Shown: positions 1-5,093, counted from the first letter of the stretch. The stretch is 5,180 bases of DNA from UBA7887 sp964408735 (GCA_964408735.1 CAYPAX010000170.1:1-5180), one strand, 5' to 3'. The notes: generated by a model from the letters alone, not told the origin. Translations and numbers: made by a program.

Positions 1-52
1 CGGGTGGCTGTTAACCACCATGTCGCTGGTTCGAGTCCGGCCCGGGGAGCCA
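1..52 (+). tRNA. tRNA-Asn (anticodon GTT), 3' part only
   Basis: The window opens inside a tRNA gene; the acceptor 5' strand and D arm lie before base 1. The anticodon stem GGTGG (3-7) pairs with CCACC (15-19) around loop CTGTTAA (8-14), giving anticodon GTT at 10-12, which reads Asn codons. A five-base variable loop (20-24) follows. The T stem GCTGG (25-29) pairs with CCGGC (37-41), with one G-T wobble, around loop TTCGAGT (30-36). The 3' acceptor strand is CCGGGGA (42-48), then discriminator G49 and an encoded CCA (50-52). A short T run follows at 54-58. The tRNA 3' end is a common attachment site for integrated elements, and the sequence to the right is phage-like, so this may be one junction of an integrated element. 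No second copy of the tRNA end lies in the window. Confidence 0.95.
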
Positions 53-99
53 ATTTTTGTGCGGATCTCGAGTATTTGAGTGTTACCGAAAAATGGACG

Positions 100-118
100 T
101 AGGTACCATATAGGTACC
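100..118. repeat. short direct repeat TAGGTACC, 11-bp period
   Basis: TAGGTACC occurs at 100-107 and again at 111-118, one helical turn apart. Each copy holds the palindrome GGTACC, so the pair also forms an inverted arrangement around ATATA. It lies in the spacer between the tRNA and the lipoprotein gene, 121 bases before the ATG at 239. It could be a protein binding site or chance; nothing in the sequence decides. Confidence 0.35.
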
Positions 119-238
119 GAGCGGCCTGACTTCGAGATCATTTCGAGGCCGTTTCCGACGCCAAGCGCAACCGTAATCGATGCCCAAGTCGGGGCGTTGC
201 ACAAACGCTTAGACTGGCCAATTGAGAGGGCTGGCACC

Positions 239-442
239 ATGAAGGCAATCTGGATAATAGTATTGCTGGCGGCTGGCGTCCTGTCCGCCTGCGAAAGTGG
301 CTTGCCACCGGCCTCGCACTGGCGCGCCGACTGTATAAAGGCCGGCCACGCCGGGGGTACCCCGGAGCTGGACGCCTGCGTTGCAAAGAAGCAGGCCGAT
401 TATGAGGCCGAGTGCCTTTCAGCTGCCGCTGCCTGCGAATAA
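239..442 (+). CDS. small Cys-rich lipoprotein, 67 residues
   Basis: This is a predicted lipoprotein anchored to a membrane after export; its function is unknown. The N-terminus has one Lys at residue 2, a hydrophobic stretch (4-15) and a lipobox LSAC with Cys18 as the expected lipidated residue, which leaves a 50-residue mature peptide. Further Cys are at 32, 47, 59 and 66. The segment from Cys32 to Cys47 with GTPELDAC resembles a motif I associate with small rhizobial lipoproteins; I recall it only loosely. An upstream in-frame ATG at 80 would add 53 residues and bury the signal peptide. The ATG at 239 is preferred because GAGAGG (224-229) lies nine bases before it. The gene stands alone on the + strand between the tRNA and decayed sequence. 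It could be a host gene or cargo of an integrated element. Confidence 0.75.
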   Translation: MKAIWIIVLLAAGVLSACESGLPPASHWRADCIKAGHAGGTPELDACVAKKQADYEAECLSAAAACE

Positions 443-771
443 TCAGACCTCGGCAAGCACCGCTACCTACCAGCACGCCAACGCCACAGCGATCACCATA
501 TTCGCCGCGCCTTCGGGCGCACCAGCAGTGCGTATCGAGCTTGTGCTCAAGAACGATGAGTTGCGCATCGACTCGGTTTACACGATCGGCTCCCGACAGA
601 TCGTCAAGAAGATGCATGAAAAGAAGGAGTGGCTGGCGGGCCGGAGCCAAGGAGGTCATTCCCCTGGCGCGGGAGGGATTGCCGGCTGGTTCCGGATGCC
701 GCCCGCCTCCTATCCATCTGAATCCGGTATTACCCCGGCTCGCCCCTCTAAAATGGGAAAAGACGAGGGCG
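443..771. other. gene-poor stretch, possibly decayed coding sequence
   Basis: I see no convincing complete gene here. One frame on the + strand (about 528-660, beginning at a GTG) reads with protein-like composition, including the segments IELVLKNDELRIDSVYTIGS and KKMHEKKEWLAG. It has no ribosome binding site, and its continuation on both sides looks like non-coding translation. It may be a remnant of a gene that has lost its ends. The antisense frame stays open over the same stretch, but its product is rich in Arg and Pro and looks like a shadow. Confidence 0.4.
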
Positions 772-1078
772 ATGTCGAGCACTGCAGATTCTCCCGAGGG
801 TTTTCAGAAGCGTTACGAGGAGCTGTTCCCTGGCGAGCCTGGGGGCGAAATGGGCGATCGACGGCATCCGCCATTACGTGGCAGCAAAGGAATCGGGGCA
901 AACCAACCCGAACAACAACCTCAACCTTGAGGGAAGTTTCTGGGCGCAGGTCAGATTGGACGCTCTTTATGGGTCACGGCCAGTTCAGCGTGCTGTGCTC
1001 ACTCTTCATTCTGATCGCTTCTCAAGTTATTTAATGACCAGTCAATCGCCTCGTAATCCGAGTGGTCCTCTACGATAA
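772..1078 (+). pseudogene. frameshifted gene of unknown function
   Basis: The frame starting at ATG 772 reads well to about base 840, including the segment GFQKRYEELFPGE. The next frame then reads well from about 845, including AKWAIDGIRHYVAAKE and NNNLNLEGSFWAQVRLDALY, with its stop at 1076-1078. Removing one G from the G5 run at 841-845 joins them in one frame as ...FPGEPGAKWAIDG.... The repaired protein would be about 100 residues. GAGGG lies only a few bases before the ATG, so the start is uncertain. I do not recognise the family. The last 80 bases overlap the 3' end of the convergent - strand gene (999-1637), so the natural end may have been earlier. The alternative to real decay is a homopolymer sequencing error. 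Confidence 0.5.
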
Positions 1079-1637
1079 GCTGCCCCTCGCTCGCATAAAC
1101 CGATGCATGTTCCAGCCAGCCATCCATTTCCCCTTCTCGCCACGTTGAACCCGCCTGAGTCTCAAAAACCGTCCTGCTTTCGGTGTCACCACCGACAGCG
1201 TCATCATAGAAATGCTCGCCCAATCCCAACCGAAACTCATTCGAATGAATTTCGATATCCGCCCAACCCCAATTGCCATTTCGATCCGTAGTCCTAAAAC
1301 CAAAGCTCAAAAAGACGCCCGGCGTCACGTAAGGCATTTGTTCCAGCGCCAAAAGCGCAGCTGATGCTGACCGCATCTCCCGAGGCGACATTATGGGGGT
1401 ATGGTCCCGGATTAGCCGCGAAATCGCCGAAATAGCAGCTAAGTCCGTCTCGCGGAGCGGATATTGCCCTGAGGATTGCTCCTTCGCCGCCAGCTCTCGC
1501 AGTTTCTGCGCCTCGCGCTGTCTCTGCTCGCGGTATGCCGGCCGCGTCTCCGTCTCGCCCAACTTCTCGAACACTGTCGCCAACGCCGCGAGCGGGTTGC
1601 GCAAGGATGTCTGATTGGGCTTCTTCGTCTCGGCCAT
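999..1637 (-). CDS. hypothetical protein, 212 residues, last gene of the - strand block
   Basis: I do not recognise this protein. Residues 30-55 are rich in Arg, Glu, Gln and Lys and probably form a long helix or coiled coil. Residues 62-102 look helical and Ala/Leu-rich. Residues 105-200 are different, with many Trp, Phe, Tyr, Asp and Glu, including TTDRNGNWGWADIEIHSNEF, and look like a beta-rich globular domain. The C-terminus is acidic. There is no signal peptide or membrane segment, so it is probably cytoplasmic. The frame is open up to 1712, but the ATG at 1637 is preferred: AAGGA sits eight bases before it, and the upstream 25 residues are a Trp/Arg-rich shadow of another frame. It follows a broken gene in the same direction. 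I see no clear terminator after its TGA. Confidence 0.8.
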   Translation of the reverse strand: MAETKKPNQTSLRNPLAALATVFEKLGETETRPAYREQRQREAQKLRELAAKEQSSGQYPLRETDLAAISAISRLIRDHTPIMSPREMRSASAALLALEQMPYVTPGVFLSFGFRTTDRNGNWGWADIEIHSNEFRLGLGEHFYDDAVGGDTESRTVFETQAGSTWREGEMDGWLEHASVYASEGQLIVEDHSDYEAIDWSLNNLRSDQNEE

Positions 1638-1639
1638 AT

Positions 1640-2113
1640 TGCTTTTCCTTTGCCAGACCAAGAATGGTCTCCGGGCTCGGTGCCGTGTCGCCCAAAAGGT
1701 CCACACCAGCACAGGTCTTGCGAGCCACTGTCACATAGAACTGGAATGCATCCGCGATTCTACCCCTTCCGGCCGGATTGGTCCAATGGCGCGTGTTGCG
1801 AAACAGCAAGCGCAGAAACGCTTCCGCTGCCCCAGCCGCCGTTCGGGTCAAGCTTCGGCAAACACTCGATCTGGGCATCGACACATTCGCTAGCTTCGTA
1901 AAGTGGCGATTTCTGCGGCGCGACGAACTGCCTCTGAACCTCCTGGCGCATGGCCGCGCGCCTTGCCGGGTCGGCGCGTTGGTAGAGGATGAGGTCGCTG
2001 AGCGGGACAGTCGGCTAGTGCAGGGTGATGGCGTTGCTTTCTTCGGCGACCTGCGCCGAAAGCTCCCTCATCTGATAGGAGAGTCCGTCACAGAGAAGAC
2101 GGATATGAGGCAA
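1640..2113 (-). pseudogene. broken gene of unknown function: in-frame TAG and a G-run frameshift
   Basis: Right after the TGA of the 113-residue gene, the same frame reads on with protein-like composition (LSYQMRELSAQVAEESNAI) to a TAG at 2017-2015. It continues past it (PLSDLILYQRADPARRAA, then SPLYEASECVDAQIECLPK) to a G4 run at 1833-1830. From there the sensible reading moves to another frame: AAEAFLRLLFRNTRHWTNPA, ADAFQFYVTVARKTCAGVDL, then PETILGLAKEKQ, reaching the ribosome binding site of the next gene. Removing one G from the run joins the two parts as ...NGGWAAEAF.... The repaired protein would have roughly 150-160 residues. No good start is visible; a TTG directly after the upstream TGA is possible. 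The final frame has no stop before the next gene. I do not recognise the family. Confidence 0.55.
1646..1650 (-). promoter_or_regulatory. ribosome binding site that sets the start at 1637
   Basis: AAGGA on the - strand lies eight bases before the ATG at 1637-1635. This supports the shorter 212-residue reading over the 237-residue open frame. Confidence 0.6.
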
Positions 2114-2455
2114 TCAAGGTTGCCTATGCCCAATCTGGCCCAAGATTACCTCCGCTTCGTCGTCGCCTCGCCTGCTCAACGCCCATTTCAAGATGGTTCT
2201 TTCATCCTCTTCGCGCTGGGCAGTAGTATCGCTAGCCAAGAGCGCTTGAGCTTTGGCTACGCCCGGAACGTCAAAATGCTGATCCAATCCTTGCCTTTCA
2301 GAAATTACGTCCACCACGTCCATAATCTTCCTCATACCAAGGGTTCGCCGAGCATAGAAACGCTCTAAGGCTGTCGTCGGTCTTTCAAAACTGACGGCGC
2401 CGACTTGAGTTTTGGTTTCGAGGCTTTGAACACGTCGTAAAAGATTCTTGACCAC
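2114..2455 (-). CDS. hypothetical protein, 113 residues, coupled to the DUF5681 gene
   Basis: I do not recognise this small, charged, soluble protein. The N-terminus (residues 1-15, NLLRRVQSLE) looks like an amphipathic helix or short coiled coil. The rest appears mostly helical, with a Glu/Asp/Arg-rich stretch at 80-103. It has no membrane segment. The start is a GTG, one base after the TGA of the DUF5681 gene, with AGAGG a few bases upstream, so translation is probably coupled to that gene. The pairing suggests a shared role. After its TGA the same frame keeps a protein-like reading into the broken gene at 2113-1640. A readthrough or ancestral fusion is therefore conceivable, but separate genes are more likely. 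Confidence 0.75.
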   Translation of the reverse strand: MVKNLLRRVQSLETKTQVGAVSFERPTTALERFYARRTLGMRKIMDVVDVISERQGLDQHFDVPGVAKAQALLASDTTAQREEDERTILKWALSRRGDDEAEVILGQIGHRQP

Positions 2456-2456
2456 C

Positions 2457-2909
2457 TCAGACCTCTTTCGCTTCTTCTAGATTAATGATTCGTTGTTCGA
2501 GATCCGCCGTAAAGATGGATTCACGGGTGTGGCTAAGAAGACGCATGAGGGCCTCAGCCTGTTCTGTATCGAGCCGCCCTTCGGAGACTGCCGACAACAC
2601 CTCAGCGTGAGCATTGGCGGTATCTATTGTCGTCTTCACATCTGGTAAATCGAGATCAATTGACCGCCCCCTCCTTACAGGCACCAAGCGATCGATGATC
2701 AACTTCGCAGCTTGCATGTCACCTTCTACCGCGGCTCTAATGACACTGCGAACAACGTTCTCCCCGTCCTCGCTCATCATTTTTTCAAGGAGAAGAGTGG
2801 TGCGAGAGCGGGCGCCTTTCGGCTTGCCCTTCGGGTTGCCAGAAACCCCCTTCGTGAAAGGCCGGCCTCGCTGCTTTTGCTGTTTTTTCACTCCGTTTTC
2901 AGTAGTCAT
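2457..2909 (-). CDS. DUF5681 domain protein, 150 residues
   Basis: Residues 15-36 carry the Gly/Lys/Pro-rich signature of DUF5681 (GRPFTKGVSGNPKGKPKG), known from alphaproteobacterial genomes and prophages. The molecular function is unknown; the basic motif suggests nucleic acid contact, which is inference. Residues 37-80 are helical (LLLEKMM, RSVIRAAVEGDMQAAKLIID). Residues 100-150 form an acidic helical tail (LDTEQAEALMRLLSHTRESI) that could oligomerise. Such proteins can resemble small terminase-type or regulatory phage proteins in context, but there is no terminase large subunit nearby. The ATG at 2909 follows a full AGGAGG twelve bases upstream, and an in-frame TGA just before it excludes a longer start. 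It lies 66 bases after the helicase gene and one base before the 113-residue gene. Confidence 0.85.
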   Translation of the reverse strand: MTTENGVKKQQKQRGRPFTKGVSGNPKGKPKGARSRTTLLLEKMMSEDGENVVRSVIRAAVEGDMQAAKLIIDRLVPVRRGRSIDLDLPDVKTTIDTANAHAEVLSAVSEGRLDTEQAEALMRLLSHTRESIFTADLEQRIINLEEAKEV

Positions 2910-2921
2910 CTTTCAATCGAA

Positions 2922-2927
2922 CCTCCT
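2922..2927 (-). promoter_or_regulatory. strong ribosome binding site, long spacing
   Basis: AGGAGG, a full match to the anti-Shine-Dalgarno core, lies on the - strand twelve bases before the ATG at 2909. The spacing is longer than the usual 5-9. No alternative start in the same frame is possible, because TGA precedes the ATG by one codon. Confidence 0.6.
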
Positions 2928-2975
2928 GCGCAAAAAATTGACCGGGAGCAGCCTCACTCCATATGTGGATCGCCC

Positions 2976-4403
2976 CTAAAATGCGTTTTGCGGTTGGTAT
3001 CGAGCGGTGGCGGGGTCAAAGCGAACCATGACATCTCCGGGTGTGCCGATCTGTTCGTGATAGCGGCTCTTGGCGACGCGGATCAGAGTGTCGTCGTTCA
3101 TGCGGTGCACGACGATTCCGCAATCGGCCTTGTTGTACCAATGGGCGCTGTCGGAGATGTCATACAACGACGGCACCGATAGCGTGCCGTCTTCCTTCTT
3201 GTGACCGGGCTTCGCCGGATGCGCCGCAATGATCACGTGCGCCAGGTACTTGTCGGCGAGCTTCCGGAACTGCTTGATCGCGAAGCCCGTATATTCGGTC
3301 AGGCTCATGCCCTGCGGGCGGATGTGACTCATTTCGTTCCATGGATCGACGATAATTAGGCGCGCACCGTTCTGGATGATCGCCGCGGCGCAGCGCTCAA
3401 GCGTCCATTCGAGCGTCACGTCGTCGTCCTCGCTGGGCACGATGAACGTGAAATTTTCATCGATCCAGCGATCGGCCTCAGCCTGCTCGTCGTCGGTCTG
3501 TTGCCAGGCAGGCTTGCCGTGGCAATGCGTGCGCAGGTTTCGCCGATGATCGATCTGCGGCTTCTGCTCGAACGAGGCAAAGGCCACCTGCCAGCTGTAG
3601 CGCTGGTTAAGCTGGCAGGCGATCGCATTGGCGAAGGTGGTCTTGCCATGGCCGGGGATACCGGTGAGCACCACGAAGTCACCGGGCCGGGCGCGATAGT
3701 GCTTGTCGAGCCCGTCAATGCCTACGTCATGCGGCTGAGGCCGCGGCACCGGCGGCAGCTCGGACATGCGGTAGATGCCGTCCACCGCCATCCACTTCGC
3801 CGCCGAGATAACAGCGGTAACGCCCTCGGGACCTGAGCCCTGGATCACGTCGCCGAGGTCTTTGCAGCCCTTCGGATATTTCACCCACTTGCAGCGGGGC
3901 CGGCCGAGCCGAATGGCGAGATCATTGAGCAGGTTGACGCCAGGCCCGTCGCCATCGACGGCAAGGATGATCTCACGAACGCCTGACAGGGCGCCCCTCG
4001 CCTCGGTGACAAAGCTGTATTTCCTGCCGCCCTCTTCGGCGCCAAGCTCCTCGGCCGGCGCACCATCGGGCACCGACACGACGCGCGCAAAGCCCGCCTG
4101 CATGGCAGCCAGCGCGTCCAGCTCGCCCTCAGTAACGATCAGCGGATGCTCGGCAAGCGTCGGATCGGTGATGGCGTCAAAGTTCCAGAAACACTTCACC
4201 GCGCCCGCGTCCTGATAAAAACGCTTCTCGCCACTGATGGTCCGGAACTTGGTGTTCACCTGCTGCTCGCCCCGCCAGTACGGGATGCCGACCCACTCAC
4301 CACCAGGCTTCTCGATACTTTCGATGCCAAGCTTCGACGCCAGCTCCGGATCGAGCCCGCGCTGGTCGAGCATTGCTGCGTGCTTCTCCGTCAGGCCTGC
4401 CAT
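2976..4403 (-). CDS. TOPRIM/RecA-like phage primase-helicase protein, 475 residues
   Basis: This is a phage-type replication protein that should make primers and unwind DNA at the fork. Residues about 85-200 form a TOPRIM domain with the acidic signature TEGE (91-94) and the metal-binding DGDGPG (150-155). Residues about 225-470 form a RecA/DnaB-like ATPase with Walker A GIPGHGKT (248-255), Walker B LIIVD (349-353) and IIAAH (391-395). Basic residues near the C-terminus (VAKSRYHE) could serve as an arginine finger region. The N-terminal zinc-binding domain usual in gp4-like proteins is missing and is encoded just upstream in another frame. The ATG at 4403 has GGAAAGG eight bases before it, so it can be translated on its own. 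The overlap with the zinc-finger ORF is 107 bases. All key motifs are intact. It could instead be a helicase with a vestigial TOPRIM. Confidence 0.92.
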   Translation of the reverse strand: MAGLTEKHAAMLDQRGLDPELASKLGIESIEKPGGEWVGIPYWRGEQQVNTKFRTISGEKRFYQDAGAVKCFWNFDAITDPTLAEHPLIVTEGELDALAAMQAGFARVVSVPDGAPAEELGAEEGGRKYSFVTEARGALSGVREIILAVDGDGPGVNLLNDLAIRLGRPRCKWVKYPKGCKDLGDVIQGSGPEGVTAVISAAKWMAVDGIYRMSELPPVPRPQPHDVGIDGLDKHYRARPGDFVVLTGIPGHGKTTFANAIACQLNQRYSWQVAFASFEQKPQIDHRRNLRTHCHGKPAWQQTDDEQAEADRWIDENFTFIVPSEDDDVTLEWTLERCAAAIIQNGARLIIVDPWNEMSHIRPQGMSLTEYTGFAIKQFRKLADKYLAHVIIAAHPAKPGHKKEDGTLSVPSLYDISDSAHWYNKADCGIVVHRMNDDTLIRVAKSRYHEQIGTPGDVMVRFDPATARYQPQNAF

Positions 4404-4590
4404 CGTCTACGCCTTTCCAGCCGCAATGGTGACACCGCCACAGGATACGATCGTCGTCGATCCGCACCGACAGGCAGCGATCACGCTTGTTGCGCCGCTG
4501 GTGCGAGCACAGCGGACACAGGGTTTTGTGATGGCCGGGCGCCGTGTTGCGGAGTCGGATGTCGTGTTTCGCCAGAAGGTCGTCATGCAT
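4297..4590 (-). CDS. primase-type zinc-finger protein, 97-residue ORF
   Basis: Residues 20-60 form a zinc-binding domain of the phage primase type, which normally recognises the priming site on single-stranded DNA. CPLC (Cys25, Cys28) and CHHC (Cys53, Cys56) supply four ligands, with the basic segment HQRRNKRDRC and a strand LSVRIDDDRILW between them. After CGWKG (56-60) the reading becomes Arg/Ala-rich and lies wholly over the start of the TOPRIM/helicase gene, so residues about 61-97 are probably not a selected domain. In related phages this finger is usually fused to TOPRIM and helicase domains. Here it ends in a different frame, which means either a natural two-gene split or a frameshift. 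The ATG at 4590 is eight bases after the stop of the upstream gene, with GGCGAGG close to it. Confidence 0.85.
   Translation of the reverse strand: MHDDLLAKHDIRLRNTAPGHHKTLCPLCSHQRRNKRDRCLSVRIDDDRILWRCHHCGWKGVDDGRPDGEARSNARPARARSGAGVEAWHRKYREAWW
4412..4418 (-). promoter_or_regulatory. ribosome binding site inside the zinc-finger ORF
   Basis: GGAAAGG on the - strand lies eight bases before the ATG at 4403 and within the codons for the CGWKG end of the zinc finger. It would allow independent, coupled translation of the TOPRIM/helicase protein. Confidence 0.5.
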
Positions 4591-4598
4591 GGCCTCGC

Positions 4599-5093
4599 CT
4601 AGTCATGGGCTGCAATTACGGCGAACGGGTCGCCAGGAACTTTGGGCTTATGGAGCGCCGCCTCGATATACGAGATCGGTTGCACCTTGTCCTCGGCAGC
4701 CATGAACAGCGCCACGAGCTTCTCGTCGACGGCATTCTTGCGCCACTTGCCGACGAGGGAGCGTGCTTGTGGCTCGGGTGTGCCGGTGTTGGTGAGAAGG
4801 GCAACGCCAGCGTCGAACACGACCTTCGCCACGTCTGGCGGGCTTCCGCCTGAAGCTTTAGCTTCAGAAGAGTTATTTTCTTCTTCTTTGCGTCGCTCCT
4901 GCGTCGCTCCTGCGTCATTTACTGCGTCGGTAGGTGCGTCGCTGGCTTTTGGCTCGGCCTGATACTTGCCATAATTACAAACGGTTATGAGCGTGCGGCC
5001 TGCGTCAGTCGCTGCGTCGATAGCTGCGTCGGTTTTGAGTCGAGTCAAGAAACGCCTTACGCGGGGCTCGCTCCAGCCCCAAGCTGCCGCCAT
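4599..5093 (-). CDS. replication initiator-like winged-helix protein, 164 residues, probably N-terminally truncated
   Basis: This resembles phage replication or initiator proteins with an N-terminal winged helix and a C-terminal partner-binding domain. Residues 1-46 give the helix-turn-helix and wing (AAAWGWSEPRVRRFLTRLKT, then TLITVCNYGKYQ), a pattern I know from rhizobial prophage replication genes. Residues 23-63 carry DA-x-x-DA repeats. Residues 64-85 are a Glu/Lys/Ser linker. Residues 86-150 form a helical domain (VALLTNTGTPEPQARSLVGK, then PISYIEAALHKP) of the kind that recruits helicase. The ATG at 5093 is only the first available start: the frame upstream reads LSYSTRF directly before it, which belongs to the same domain, but a TAG at 5117-5115 cuts it off. 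No ribosome binding site is clear. The primase and helicase genes follow in the same direction. The repeats may also act as DNA sites. Confidence 0.8.
   Translation of the reverse strand: MAAAWGWSEPRVRRFLTRLKTDAAIDAATDAGRTLITVCNYGKYQAEPKASDAPTDAVNDAGATQERRKEEENNSSEAKASGGSPPDVAKVVFDAGVALLTNTGTPEPQARSLVGKWRKNAVDEKLVALFMAAEDKVQPISYIEAALHKPKVPGDPFAVIAAHD
4850..4867. other. perfect hairpin inside the initiator gene linker
   Basis: CTGAAGC (4850-4856) pairs with GCTTCAG (4861-4867) around the loop TTTA. It encodes part of the Ser/Glu/Ala/Lys linker between the two domains. A T-rich stretch follows on the + strand (about 4871-4889), and the repeat array begins right after it. It could be part of an origin, a weak terminator for + strand transcription, or a chance product of the EAKAS codons. 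Confidence 0.5.
4889..5031. repeat. iteron-like array of TGCGTC(G/A), eight copies
   Basis: On the + strand TGCGTCG starts at 4889, 4900, 4923, 4935, 5013 and 5025, and TGCGTCA starts at 4911 and 5001. The spacings are 11, 11, 12, 12, then 66, then 12 and 12 bases, giving clusters of five and three near one helical turn apart. On the coding strand the motif is CGACGCA and encodes the DA-x-x-DA repeats in most copies. The copy at 4900 is read as ATQ and the copy at 4889 as RR, so the motif occurs in all three codon phases. The first two units form an exact 11-bp tandem repeat (4889-4910). Iterons for an initiator are one reading; a slippage-prone Asp-Ala linker is the other. Confidence 0.6.

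Noticed and set aside
76..105. Sigma-70-like promoter, TTGAGT and TAGGTA 18 bases apart
   Set aside because: The -10 match is poor and it lies far from the ATG at 239. It is not distinguishable from chance.
80..238. N-terminal extension of the lipoprotein gene to the ATG at 80
   Set aside because: It would bury the signal peptide and lipobox behind 53 residues and has no better ribosome binding site. ATG 239 is well placed.
138..782. Long open frame on the - strand, 214 codons
   Set aside because: It is antisense to the lipoprotein gene, which has a lipobox and ribosome binding site, and the product is extremely Arg-rich.
1294..1634. Continuation of the open frame of the broken gene down to 1294 on the - strand
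   Set aside because: Past the start of the 212-residue gene this frame is only an out-of-frame shadow rich in Ala, Arg and Gly. The broken gene has simply lost its stop.
2015..2017. Stop-codon recoding (TAG read as an amino acid) across the element
   Set aside because: The intact genes use TAG and TGA as ordinary terminators, and the broken genes also carry frameshifts, so decay or error is simpler.
1778..2368. Long open frame on the + strand, 196 codons
   Set aside because: It lies antisense to the 113-residue gene and the broken gene. Its composition looks like a shadow, and it has no sensible start site.
4146..4853. Long open frame on the + strand, 235 codons
   Set aside because: It is antisense to the zinc-finger, helicase and initiator genes, whose motifs are clear. 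Its product is rich in Arg, Cys and Gly with no recognisable domain.
4889..5031. CRISPR array
   Set aside because: The repeats are only 7 bp with 11-12 bp periods, far too short for CRISPR units, and they lie within a coding region.
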